A stretch of DNA of 64,000 nt. Source: Nitrospirillum sp034653355. Lineage in GTDB: Bacteria; Pseudomonadota; Alphaproteobacteria; Azospirillales; Azospirillaceae. Within the stretch, counting starts at the first letter, position 1. Every line of letters starts with the position of its first letter. Shown here piece by piece: positions 9,475 through 18,203 of the stretch. The DNA lies in assembly GCF_034653355.1 (NCBI RefSeq), contig NZ_JAYEER010000003.1, positions 1,860,001-1,924,000 on the forward strand, given 5' to 3'. The position numbers were made by a program, and so were the translations under genes. Below the pieces are notes generated by a model. The model saw only the letters and a list, made by a program, of their open reading frames with translations. It did no database searches and was not told where the DNA came from.

Positions 9475-9502
9475 TTCAACACCGGAACGACGGACACCGA
9501 TC

Positions 9503-9790
9503 TTAGAAGCTGTGGATACGGGCCACGGCCAGCTGATCGTTGGCGTAGGCCTGGTGCGTGGCCAGGCAGGCGTTCAGGTGATCGGCGCGCAGGGCGCCCT
9601 GCTCGACCCCGGGATACAGGTCGAAAGCCGACTGGGAGCAGCTGGAAAAGGCGGGGTTCTCGTCTGCCACCTGGACGTAGTCATGGTCCGGGGCGCCACT
9701 GCAGGCGGCGATGGGCAACAGCACGCCCAGGGTGGGCAGCAGGCGGGCGGGCAGCAGTCGGCGCACCCAGTGATTGATCTGCTTGGTCAT
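9503..9790 (-). CDS. Small putative lipoprotein
   Basis: A 95-residue exported protein. The start at 9790 has GGGGA about 7 bases upstream. The N-terminus is basic, followed by a hydrophobic stretch and the lipobox-like PIAACSGAP, so Cys near residue 30 would be lipidated. The mature part is short and polar, with CSQSAFDLYPG and a further Cys in HLNACLATH. I do not recognise the family. It follows rsmA on the same strand but is separated by 165 bases, so cotranscription is doubtful. Confidence 0.65.
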   Translation of the reverse strand: MTKQINHWVRRLLPARLLPTLGVLLPIAACSGAPDHDYVQVADENPAFSSCSQSAFDLYPGVEQGALRADHLNACLATHQAYANDQLAVARIHSF

Positions 9791-9955
9791 GGTGTCATCC
9801 CCAAATTTCAGCGTCGTTCCGTATCGCAAAGCTAGCGAAGCGAGACGCGAGCGGGAGTGACGGACGTCATAAACGCGTCACCACTCAGGCATGGACAGCC
9901 TGCGTGGACCGCATAACAGGCAGAACCAGGAGACAATCTAACCGTGGGCAATTTG

Positions 9956-10804
9956 TTAACTCTGCACGCCCTGGTGCGCCCGCCAGGCGTGGGCCAGGCG
10001 CACGAAACCCGCCACGTCCACCTCCTCCGCCCGGCACGTGGGGAGGATGCCGGCGGCTTCCAGCAGGGGTTCGGGCTGGGCCACCAGGCTCTTCAGCCCA
10101 GCGCGCAGCATCTTGCGCCGCTGGTTGAAGCATGCTGCCACCACCCGCTCCATATCCTTGAACGACGGGGCGTCGGCCGGCAGGGCGCGCGGAGTGATGT
10201 GCACCACCGCCGACATGACCTTGGGCGGCGGGGAAAAGGCCTGCGGCGGGATGTCGAACACCAGCCGCGCGTCGGCCAGCCACTGGCTCATGACCGCCAG
10301 GCGGCCGTAATCCTTGGTGCGTGGCTTGGCGACGATGCGGTCCACCACTTCCTTCTGGAACATCAGCGTCAGGCTGCGGAATTCCTGGATCTGGCGCAGC
10401 CAGCCCACCAGCATGGGCGTGCCCACGTTGTAGGGCAGGTTGGCGACGATGGCGCGCGGCGCCGGGGCGATGGCGGTCATGTCAACCTCCAGCGCGTCGC
10501 CCTCCACGATGATCAGGCGGCCGGCGGCGGCCTCCACCACATCGGCCAGGGCGGCGACGAAACGGCTGTCCCGCTCCACCGCCACCACGGCCTTGGCATC
10601 GCTTTCCACCAGGGCCCGCGTCAGGCCGCCGGGGCCAGGCCCCACCTCGATGACGGTGACCCCGGCCAGGTCGCCCGCGGCGGCGGCCACCCGCGCCGTC
10701 AGGTTCAAATCCAGCAGGAAGTGCTGGCCCAGCGCCTTGCGGGCACCCAGGTCGAAGCGGGCGATGACATCGCGCAGGGGCGGCAGGTGGGTGAGGCTGG
10801 TCAT
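9956..10804 (-). CDS. rsmA: 16S rRNA (adenine-N6,N6)-dimethyltransferase RsmA
   Basis: The 282-residue KsgA/RsmA enzyme that dimethylates two adjacent adenosines near the 3' end of 16S rRNA in small-subunit assembly. Seen directly: KALGQHFLLD at the N-terminus, the SAM-binding EVGPGPGGLTR, and the catalytic NLPYNVGTP motif. The C-terminal helical domain contains NQRRKMLRAGLK. Length is typical. It is the last gene of the lptF-lptG-surA-pdxA-rsmA series and follows pdxA after 21 bases. Confidence 0.96.
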   Translation of the reverse strand: MTSLTHLPPLRDVIARFDLGARKALGQHFLLDLNLTARVAAAAGDLAGVTVIEVGPGPGGLTRALVESDAKAVVAVERDSRFVAALADVVEAAAGRLIIVEGDALEVDMTAIAPAPRAIVANLPYNVGTPMLVGWLRQIQEFRSLTLMFQKEVVDRIVAKPRTKDYGRLAVMSQWLADARLVFDIPPQAFSPPPKVMSAVVHITPRALPADAPSFKDMERVVAACFNQRRKMLRAGLKSLVAQPEPLLEAAGILPTCRAEEVDVAGFVRLAHAWRAHQGVQS

Positions 10805-10825
10805 GGGATGATCTTACAGGGGGGA

Positions 10826-11849
10826 TCAGGCGGCGGCGCGCTGCCGCGCCAGGCGGTCGGCGGACAGCAAGGCCGCCACCAGGCTGGACGGGCTGGCCTT
10901 GGCGGTGCCGGCCAGCGACAGGGCGGTGCCATGGTCGGGGGAGGTGCGGATGAAGGGCAGGCCCAGGGTGATGTTGACGCCGGTGTCGAAATCCAGGGTC
11001 TTCAGCGGGATCAGGCCCTGGTCGTGGTACTGGCAGATGACGGCGTCGTAGGTGGCGCGCGCGCCGGCATGGAACAGGGTGTCGGCCGGCAGCGGGCCGG
11101 TCACGTCCAACCCCTCCGCCCGCAAGGTGGCCACGGCGGGGGCGATGACCTCGATCTCCTCCCGCCCCATGGCGCCGCCCTCCCCCGCATGCGGGTTCAG
11201 GGCGGCCACGGCCAGGCGCGGCTGGACGATGCCAAAATCGCGGCGCAACGCCTGATAGGTCACCCGCGCGGTGTGCAGCAGCACGTCGCGCGTCAGCAGG
11301 CCGGCCACGTCCTTCAGCGCCACATGGATGGTGGCCAGGGCCACCCGCAGGCCGCCCCCCTCCAGCAGCATGACGGGCTCCTCGCCCATCCCCGCCAGAT
11401 GGGCCAGGTATTCGGTGTGGCCGGGATGGCGGAAACCAGCGGCGTAGAGGCTGCTTTTCTGGATGGGGTTGGTCACTACGGCCGCCGCCCGACCCCCCCG
11501 CACCAGGGCCACGGCCCGGTCAATGCTGGCGATAACGGCGGCGCCGTTGGCCGGATCCGGCTGGCCCGGGACCACGGGGGCAGCCAGATCCTGGCGCAAC
11601 ACCGGCAGGGCCTCATCGAAGACGGCGGCGGTTTCCGCCGGATCGGCAATCTCCCGCACCGGGGCACTGAGGCCGGTGGCGTGGGCCAGGGCCGCCAGGC
11701 GGTCCAGGACTGTCGATCAGGAAAAAGGGCGGCAGACCGCGGTCACGCCGCAGCCGCCAGGCCATCAAGGCGATCTCGCCGCCGATGCCGGCCGGTTCGC
11801 CCATGGTCAGGGCCAGGGGCGGGACGGACGAGGGAAGCGGCACGGTCAT
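10826..11849 (-). CDS. pdxA: 4-hydroxythreonine-4-phosphate dehydrogenase PdxA (frameshifted)
   Basis: NAD-dependent enzyme of pyridoxal phosphate synthesis. The N-terminal part (from ATG 11849) carries LALTMGEPAGIGGEI; the remainder lies in another frame and carries GFRHPGHTEYLAHL, LNPHAGEGGAMG, YHDQGLIPLKT and NITLGLPFIRTSPDHGTA, all diagnostic of PdxA. The frame changes at about 11711-11716, just after PPFFLID. Total length of 1024 bases is one more than a multiple of three, so the break is a net +1 or -2. With the break removed the protein would be about 340 residues, normal for the family. Either a sequence error or a recent mutation; since four genes here are broken singly, error is likely. 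Confidence 0.88.
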
Positions 11850-11858
11850 GAAACGGAT

Positions 11859-11880
11859 CGGGGGGCTTCGACGCCCCCCG
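11859..11880 (-). other. GC-rich hairpin between surA and pdxA
   Basis: A perfect 8-bp inverted repeat (CGGGGGGC / GCCCCCCG) with a 6-base loop lies in the 35-base gap between the surA stop and the pdxA start. No T-run follows on the minus strand, so it is not a standard intrinsic terminator. It may act as an RNA-processing or attenuation element, and it occupies the region where a pdxA ribosome binding site would be expected. Confidence 0.5.
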
Positions 11881-11884
11881 CCCC

Positions 11885-13240
11885 TCAGCTGCGGATGTCG
11901 ATGGTGGCGGCGCGCCGCAGGTCGCGCAGGTTGCGCCGCTGCAGCATGTCCATACGTTCGCCGCCGATCATGTTGGCCACCTGGTCGCGCGGCGGGGCGC
12001 TGCCCTCCGGCACCTTGCGGTCACACACCATCAACAGCATCAGGCCGGCCTGGGTTTCCAGCGGATCGGTGGCTTGGCCCACGCCCAGGCGGCCGATCAG
12101 CTTCGACAGCTCGCCGGGGATGTCGCCCAGGCGGGTCATGGGCTGGGCACGGGTGGTGGAACCCGGAAGGTTGGCCTTGGCGGCGGCGGCCAGCGCCTCG
12201 CAACTGTGCGAGGTGTCACCGATCTTCTTCACGGTCTGGCCCAGGGCCTGGACGTCCGTGCCGGGTGGAACGGGCACCACAACCTGGCCCACGGACACCT
12301 GGATGTCGGCGGGATCGCCACCGGTCACCGTGCGCTCATCGCGCACCAGGAAGATGTAATAGCCACCGGCGCCGCGCAGCGGCACCGAGACCTGGCCCGT
12401 GGGCAGGCGCTGCAGCGCGCGGTCCAGCGCCGGCTCCAGCTGCCCCTGCTGCACCCAGCCCATGTCACCGCCGGCCGCCGCCGTGGCGCTCTGCGAGAAC
12501 TGCTGGGCCACGGCGGCGAAGTTGGCGCCGTGGGTGATTTCACCGACCAGCTTGTCGGCCAGTTGGTGGGCATCCTGGTCCAGCTTGGGATTGTCGACGG
12601 AGATGAAGATTTCCGTCAGCAGGTATTCGGGCTTGCCCGCGTTGGCGATGATGCGCGAGGTGCGGCTGTCGATCTCCTCGTCGCTCACCTGGATGGTGGG
12701 GCGGATGCGGCGCTGCACCACCTTGTTCCAGGCGATGTTGGCGCGCATCTGCTCCTTCAGGGAGGAGACGGGGACGCCTTCGCGTGCCAGGTTATCGGCG
12801 AAGCTCTCCGGCGAGGGCGCCTTGTTCTGCTTGGCCAGGCGGGCGAACTCCCGGTCCACTTCCTCGTCCGTCACCACCAGGTTCTGCTTCTTGGCTTCCT
12901 GCAGCTCCAGCTTCTCGTCGATCAGCAGGCGCAGCACCTGGGGCTTCAGCTTCTGTTCCACGTCCGGCGTGTCGGGCAGGCCGGTGTTGACAATGGCCAG
13001 GCGCATGCGGCCGGCCAGGTCGGTCTGCGAAATGGCCTCGTCGTTCACCACGGCGACGATACGCTCTTCCTGCTGGCCCTGCGGCTGGGCCGCGACGCGC
13101 GGGCCCAAGGCCATGCCGTTGGTCGCGGCGGCCGTCCGGGGGCCGGCCAACTGTGCCAACGCGGGCGTGGCCAGGCTGGAGGTCAGGGCCAGACCGAAGG
13201 CGAGCACGGCAGCGGTGGAACGGCGGGAAAGTTGGATCAT
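11885..13240 (-). CDS. surA: Periplasmic peptidyl-prolyl isomerase / chaperone SurA
   Basis: A 451-residue exported chaperone for outer-membrane proteins. It has an N-terminal signal peptide (basic start, hydrophobic core, cleavage after ATPALA about residue 29), a SurA N-terminal domain beginning IVAVVNDEAISQTDL, and parvulin-type (PPIC) segments, including the GGDMGWVQQGQL motif and RDERTVTGGD. A shortened second parvulin module lies near the C-terminus. In related genomes SurA is encoded beside lptD, a major client; here lptG is the immediate upstream neighbour at 120 bases. Confidence 0.92.
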   Translation of the reverse strand: MIQLSRRSTAAVLAFGLALTSSLATPALAQLAGPRTAAATNGMALGPRVAAQPQGQQEERIVAVVNDEAISQTDLAGRMRLAIVNTGLPDTPDVEQKLKPQVLRLLIDEKLELQEAKKQNLVVTDEEVDREFARLAKQNKAPSPESFADNLAREGVPVSSLKEQMRANIAWNKVVQRRIRPTIQVSDEEIDSRTSRIIANAGKPEYLLTEIFISVDNPKLDQDAHQLADKLVGEITHGANFAAVAQQFSQSATAAAGGDMGWVQQGQLEPALDRALQRLPTGQVSVPLRGAGGYYIFLVRDERTVTGGDPADIQVSVGQVVVPVPPGTDVQALGQTVKKIGDTSHSCEALAAAAKANLPGSTTRAQPMTRLGDIPGELSKLIGRLGVGQATDPLETQAGLMLLMVCDRKVPEGSAPPRDQVANMIGGERMDMLQRRNLRDLRRAATIDIRS

Positions 13241-13360
13241 CTGACCTTACCGGGAAAAGCGGGGACCGGGGAGAAACCGGGAACGGAAACTTATAGTGCC
13301 AAGGATGGGCGAAGGCAAACGGCCCCCGCACCCCCGGACGCAGCGGAAAAGGGCGGCCGC

Positions 13361-14467
13361 TCAGCCATCCTCCAGGTGCAGCAGGGCGGCCGTTCCCAGC
13401 ATCAGGCAGACGCCGGCCGGCGCCCAGGCGGCCAGAAACACCGGCAGCACGCCGCTGCGGCCCAGCGCCTGGATAATGTTCTGGCTGACGAACAGCACCA
13501 GCGCCGTCAGCAGGCCGGTGCCCAGCATCTGCAGGGTGCCGCCCCGGCGCGCGTGGCGCAGGGAGAAGGTGCCAGCCAGGAACACCATGGCGCAGAAGAA
13601 GGCGGGCACGGCCAACATCAATTCGTAGTACATGCGGTGCCGCACCGACGACAGCCCCGCCTGTTCCAGCGTCTGGATGAAGCTCGGCAATTCCCAGAAC
13701 GACAGCGTGTCCGGGGGGGCGAAGCTTTCCTGGATGCGGGCCTCGGTCAGATCGGTCGGCAGGGCCATGCCGTCGACATGCTGGGTGGGGCGGCCCGGCC
13801 GGTTCAGCCAAGCGTTGCGCAGCACCCACTGGCCCTTCCGCAGTTCCGCCGTCTCGGAATCGAGGCGGCCCACGGGAATCTGGTCACTGCCGTTGAACAG
13901 CAGGATGGTGACGGTGCGCAGGTTCACGGGCTTGCCCGGCCCCACGGATTCGGCGTGGATCAGGTAGTTGCCGTTCTCCCCCTCCTGCACCTGGCGCAGC
14001 CAGACGCCGGAGCGCGCCACGTCCAGGGAGCTTTGCTGGCCCCGCAGGTAGCGGCTTTCCAGTTGTTCGTACCGCGCCAGCATGGTGGCGAACACGGGAC
14101 TGAGCAGGGTGATGTTCAGGACGCCGGCCACCAGCGCGGTCAGCAGCACCGGCGTCATGAACTGCCAGACCGAGATGCCGGCCGCGCGCACCACCACCAG
14201 CTCCGCGCTGCGCGTCATGCGGAAGAAGGTGTACATGGCGCTGAACAGCACGCCGAAGGGGAAGATCTGCTGGCCGATCTCCGGTAATTTCAGCAGCGCC
14301 ATGCTCAGGACGATCTGGAAGGTGGCGTCCGTCTTGGCGGCGGCGCGGCGCAGCAGTTCCACGGTGTCCAGCAGCAGGACGAGCGCCAGCATGCCCCCCA
14401 GGATGATCAGGAACCAGAACACGAACTGGCGGGTGATGTAGACGGACAGCGTGGGCGAGATGCGCAT
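13361..14467 (-). CDS. lptG: LPS export ABC transporter permease LptG
   Basis: A 368-residue inner-membrane permease of the LptB2FG complex that extracts lipopolysaccharide from the inner membrane. The sequence starts with SPTLSVYITRQFVFWFL, has the LptF/G pattern of helices at the N-terminus (three within 110 residues), a periplasmic beta-rich middle (about 130-270), and three C-terminal helices. The ELVVVRAAGISVWQFM coupling region near residue 85 is characteristic. It follows lptF after 4 bases. LptF and LptG are paralogues; assignment as LptG rests on order and similarity. Confidence 0.92.
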   Translation of the reverse strand: MRISPTLSVYITRQFVFWFLIILGGMLALVLLLDTVELLRRAAAKTDATFQIVLSMALLKLPEIGQQIFPFGVLFSAMYTFFRMTRSAELVVVRAAGISVWQFMTPVLLTALVAGVLNITLLSPVFATMLARYEQLESRYLRGQQSSLDVARSGVWLRQVQEGENGNYLIHAESVGPGKPVNLRTVTILLFNGSDQIPVGRLDSETAELRKGQWVLRNAWLNRPGRPTQHVDGMALPTDLTEARIQESFAPPDTLSFWELPSFIQTLEQAGLSSVRHRMYYELMLAVPAFFCAMVFLAGTFSLRHARRGGTLQMLGTGLLTALVLFVSQNIIQALGRSGVLPVFLAAWAPAGVCLMLGTAALLHLEDG

Positions 14468-14471
14468 GATG

Positions 14472-15635
14472 TCAGGCCGCCTTTCCGCCCAGAGATTCCG
14501 TGGGGGATGACCCCGCCGGCGGGGTGCCGGACCGGCCCGCCCCTCCCCGGCTCAAACGTCGCCAGTTCTCCAGGTACCAGTAGCCAATGGCCACCGGCAG
14601 GATGCCCACGACATACAGCACGGCATTGAAGGCCTGGGTCTTCACCGCCAGGTTGGAGATGCCCAGCATCATCGCCTGCAGCAGCATGCCGAAGACCACG
14701 GCCAAGGCGATGCGGCGGGCCTGCCCCCGGCGTGAGAATTCGCCGGACATCAGCGCGGTCAGCGCGATCATGGCGAAGGCCGGCGCCAGCAGCGGCGTGG
14801 CGAAGCGCTGGTGCAGCTCCTGGTTCAGGCGCGGGCGCAACTGGGTGTCGGTGGGGTTGCCGGTATCGAACAGCAGATCGCTCAGGGTCCGTTCGCGCGG
14901 GTCGGGCCAGCGCGGCGCCTCGCCCGCGTTCAGGACCTTCAGGTCCACGGTGTAGCGCTTGAATTCCAGGTTGGAGGCATGGCCGGTGTCCCGGTCATAT
15001 TCCTGGCGCACGCCGTCATAGACGATGACGCGGGGGCCGGCCTCGGCCGTCACCAGGATGCCGTGGTCGGCGATGGTCATCACCGGGCGCTGCGGCTTGC
15101 TGTTGTCATAGATGATCAGGCCGCTCAGCATACCCTCCGCCCCGCGCTGGCGGACATAGACGGTCTTGCCCTCGCCCACGTCGTTGAACGTGCCCTCGCG
15201 CAGCAGGACGGAGGAATAGTCGGTGCGGATTTCCTCGCGCAGGCGCACGAACTCGCGCTGCGCCGCCGGCGCCAGGAACAGGTTCAGCAGCAGGCAGAGG
15301 AACAAGACAATGGCCGACAGCTGCAGCGCCGGCCGGGCCAGTGTCAGCGGCCCCATGCCCGCCGCGCGCATGACCACCAGCTCGCTGTCCAGCGTCAGGC
15401 GGTTGTAGGTGAACAGCGTGGCGATCAGCACGCCCCAGGGCATGACCAGCGCCAGGAAGGTCGGCAAGGTGGAGAACGCCAGGCGCAGGAACATGCTGAT
15501 CGGCGCACCGCCCTCGACCACCAGCTGGATCAGGCGCAGGGACTGCGTCATCCAGATGGTCGAGGACAACCCGGCCGTGATGAAAACCATCGCCACGACG
15601 AGGTTGCGCGACAAATACCGGCCGATCAGGTTCAT
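14472..15635 (-). CDS. lptF: LPS export ABC transporter permease LptF
   Basis: A 387-residue partner permease of LptG. The start is ATG 15635 (MNLIGRYLSRNL); the open frame upstream of it is low-complexity intergenic sequence. Visible are the N-terminal membrane helices, the coupling motif ELVVMRAAGMGPLTLA, a periplasmic jellyroll-like region including RQRGAEGMLSGLIIYD, and C-terminal helices ending before the basic tail. It is first in the minus-strand series and is divergent from pepA, the standard alphaproteobacterial arrangement. Confidence 0.92.
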   Translation of the reverse strand: MNLIGRYLSRNLVVAMVFITAGLSSTIWMTQSLRLIQLVVEGGAPISMFLRLAFSTLPTFLALVMPWGVLIATLFTYNRLTLDSELVVMRAAGMGPLTLARPALQLSAIVLFLCLLLNLFLAPAAQREFVRLREEIRTDYSSVLLREGTFNDVGEGKTVYVRQRGAEGMLSGLIIYDNSKPQRPVMTIADHGILVTAEAGPRVIVYDGVRQEYDRDTGHASNLEFKRYTVDLKVLNAGEAPRWPDPRERTLSDLLFDTGNPTDTQLRPRLNQELHQRFATPLLAPAFAMIALTALMSGEFSRRGQARRIALAVVFGMLLQAMMLGISNLAVKTQAFNAVLYVVGILPVAIGYWYLENWRRLSRGGAGRSGTPPAGSSPTESLGGKAA

Positions 15636-16035
15636 CGTGCTCCACAACACACAAGGCGGGACCGGCGCCCGCCACAACGGCGCCCGCGCATCCCGCCGAT
15701 CCGACACCGCGGCACCCCACATAAGAGGCACCGGCGGCCCGGCCACTATAGGGCCCCACAATTTGGCGAAACCAGGGCGCGACACCCCCGCCGCCAAGCC
15801 GGCGGCAGCCGGCATGGAACCCCGCCCGACTAGGCTTGGCACGCAGTTCTTATCAACTCCCGTCTCCGGAAACAACCGCCTGGGACAAAAGGTCTGGATT
15901 TCGAGCGTTGACGTACAACATTGAGAAATCCTGTATAGGACTCCCAACGCCATAAGGCGAAGCCGTCCGGACGGGTAGGCGCCCAGAGGCGCCACCGTCC
16001 CAAGGAATCCCAAGGGATCGACCAAGAGAGGCAAG
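15636..16035. promoter_or_regulatory. 400-base divergent intergenic region between lptF and pepA
   Basis: No supported gene. It must hold promoters for lptF (minus) and pepA (plus). On the plus strand a sigma-70-like pair is visible: TTGACG at 15908-15913 and TGTATA at 15932-15937 with 18 bases between. The ribosome binding site for pepA is the GAGAGGC just before 16036. No convincing box for the lptF direction was found by eye. Confidence 0.5.
15908..15937 (+). promoter_or_regulatory. Sigma-70-like promoter upstream of pepA
   Basis: TTGACG (-35) and TGTATA (-10) separated by 18 bases, about 100 bases upstream of the pepA start. The stretch is distinctly more AT-rich than its surroundings. 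Read by eye only; no transcription start is known. Confidence 0.5.
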
Positions 16036-17528
16036 ATGAAGATCGCTTACGCCCAGAACGCCCTGCCGCAATCCGGCATCCTGGCCATCACGGTGTCGCA
16101 GGGCCGCGGCCTGGGCAGCCTGGGCGCCGAGTTGGACCAGAAGACCGGTGGCGCGCTGGCCCGCGCCATGGAAGCCGGCCGCTACACCGGCAAGGCGGAT
16201 GAGACGCTGACCCTTCTGGCGCCCGGCGGCACCGACCACACGCGCATCCTGCTGGTGGGCATCGGCGCCGCGGAGAAGGTGACGGATCTGTCGGCCCAGT
16301 CCCTGGGCGGCACCGTGGCGGCCAGCCTGGCCCGCGCCGGCAACTCCGACGCCACCCTGGTGCTGGACGGCCACGACGGCCTGGTGCTGTCGCCGGCCAC
16401 CTTCGCCGCCAATGTCGGCTATGGCGCCCGCCTGCGCTCCTACCGTTTCGACAAGTACCGCACCAAGGAGCCGAAGGACCAGAAGCCCACGCTGAAGAAG
16501 CTGACCCTGGCCACGGCCGAGCACACCGCCGCCAAGAAGGCCTACGGCAAGCTGGAGAAGATCGCCGATGGCGTCTTCCTGACCCGCGACGTCGTGTCCG
16601 AGCCGCCGAACGTCATCTACCCCGAAACCCTGGCCGAGCGCTGCCAGGCCCTGACCGAACTGGGCGTGAAGGTCGAGGTGCTGGACGAAAAGCAGATGAA
16701 GAAGCTGGGCATGGGCGCGCTGCTGGGCGTGGGCCAGGGGTCGGCCAAGCCGCCGCGCCTGATCATCATGCGCTGGGACGGCGGTGAGAAGGGGGCCGCC
16801 CCCTGGCTTTCGTGGGCAAGGGCGTCACCTTCGACACCGGCGGCATCTCCATCAAGCCCGCCGCCGGCATGGAAGACATGAAGTGGGACATGGCGGGCTC
16901 CGGCGCCGTCATCGGCCTGATGGCCGCCCTGGCCGGCCGCAAGGCCAAGGCCAACGTCGTCGGCGTGGTGGCCCTGGTGGAGAACATGCCCGACGGCAAC
17001 GCCCAGCGCCCAGGCGACGTGGTCACCAGCATGTCCGGCCAGACGATCGAGGTGCTGAACACCGACGCGGAGGGCCGCCTGATCCTGGCCGACGCCCTGT
17101 GGTACACCCAGGCGACGTTCAAGCCGCGCTTCATGGTCGATCTGGCGACGTTGACCGGCGCCATCATCGTCTCGCTGGGCAACGAGCACGCCGGCCTGTT
17201 CTCCAACAACGACGAACTGTCGCAGCGCCTGACCGACGCCGGCCTGAAGACGGGCGAAACCCTGTGGCGCCTGCCGCTGGGCGCCGCCTACGACAAGGAC
17301 ATCGACTGCGACGTCGCCGACATGAAGAACATCGGCAGCCCGGGCAAGGCCGGCAGCATCATCGGTGCCGTGTTCCTGCAGCGCTTCGTCAACGACGTGC
17401 CGTGGGCCCACCTGGACATCGCCGGCACCGCCTGGACCAGGAAGGACGGCGCCACCGTGCCCAAGGGCGCCTCCGGCTATGGCGTCCGCCTGCTGGACCG
17501 GCTGGTGGCCGATTATTACGAAGGCTGA
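16036..17528 (+). CDS. pepA: Leucyl aminopeptidase PepA (frameshifted)
   Basis: M17 family zinc/manganese aminopeptidase of about 497 residues. The N-terminal domain reads to GGEKGAAP; the catalytic domain continues in the next frame with FVGKGVTFDTGGISIKP (metal-binding Lys and Asp) and the family signature NTDAEGRLILADAL. Total length 1493 is one short of a multiple of three. Adding a single C to the C-run at about 16797-16803 restores APLAFVGKG without loss. A one-base homopolymer deletion in otherwise perfect sequence suggests a base-calling error. The gene is followed by an intrinsic terminator and holC, its usual neighbour. Confidence 0.92.
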
Positions 17529-17557
17529 CAAAAGCCTTTGCGGTCAGGGTAAGATCA

Positions 17558-17585
17558 GGGGCGGCTCCCAGGGGCCGCCCCTTTT
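17558..17585 (+). terminator. Intrinsic terminator after pepA
   Basis: An 8-bp perfect stem (GGGGCGGC / GCCGCCCC) with an 8-base loop, followed by TTTT. It lies 30 bases past the pepA stop and just before holC, so holC may be reached only by read-through or from its own promoter. Confidence 0.8.
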
Positions 17586-17607
17586 CCTTGCCGCGCGGAT
17601 CGTTCCC

Positions 17608-18054
17608 ATGACCGAGGTCAACTTCTACCACCTGCAGCGCAGCAGCCTGGAGCAGACCCTGCCCGACCTGCTGGAACGGTCGCTGAAGCGCGGCTGGCGG
17701 GCGGTGGTGCTGTCGACGGTGGAGGAGCGGTCGGAGCAGCTGGCCCAGCACCTGTGGACCTGGCGGCCGGACAGCTTCCTGCCCCACGGCACGGCCAAGG
17801 ACGGCCACGCCGCCGACCAGCCCATCTGGCTGACGGCGGTGGATGAGCGCCCCAACGACGCCCAGGTGCTGTTCCTGACCGACGGGGCCACCAGCGCCCG
17901 CATGGCCGACTACACCCGCGTCTGCGACATCTTCGACGGCATCGATCCCGACGCCGTGGCCGCCGCCCGCCAGCGATGGAAGGCCGCCAAGGACGCCGGG
18001 CTGGACCTCACCTACTGGCAGCAGACGGACAAGGGCTGGGAGAAGAAGGCCTGA
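17608..18054 (+). CDS. holC: DNA polymerase III chi subunit HolC
   Basis: A 148-residue accessory subunit of the clamp loader that links it to single-strand binding protein. The start at 17608 gives the typical MTEVNFYHLQ N-terminus. Diagnostic features are the early LPDLLERSLKRGWRAVV, LWTWRPDSFLPHG in the middle, and FDGIDPDAVAAARQRWKAAKDAG near the C-terminus. Position after pepA is conserved widely in proteobacteria, which supports the call. Confidence 0.93.
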   Translation: MTEVNFYHLQRSSLEQTLPDLLERSLKRGWRAVVLSTVEERSEQLAQHLWTWRPDSFLPHGTAKDGHAADQPIWLTAVDERPNDAQVLFLTDGATSARMADYTRVCDIFDGIDPDAVAAARQRWKAAKDAGLDLTYWQQTDKGWEKKA

Positions 18055-18203
18055 CGCTGCCGCAACACCACGGCAAAGCACCCACCATCCGCCATCGCCC
18101 CGGATTTCCCGTCCGTGATTTTTTGTAACGGATCCGCCGCCATGGTTTGCGCCATCGTCGGCAGCCCCCACCATCGTCCCATGGGACCGATATGGAGGCT
18201 GGC

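Noticed and set aside
9944..14287. Two long plus-strand frames opposite rsmA, pdxA, surA and lptG
   Set aside because: Antisense artefacts of GC-rich codon use; no family features, and all four minus-strand genes are firmly identified.
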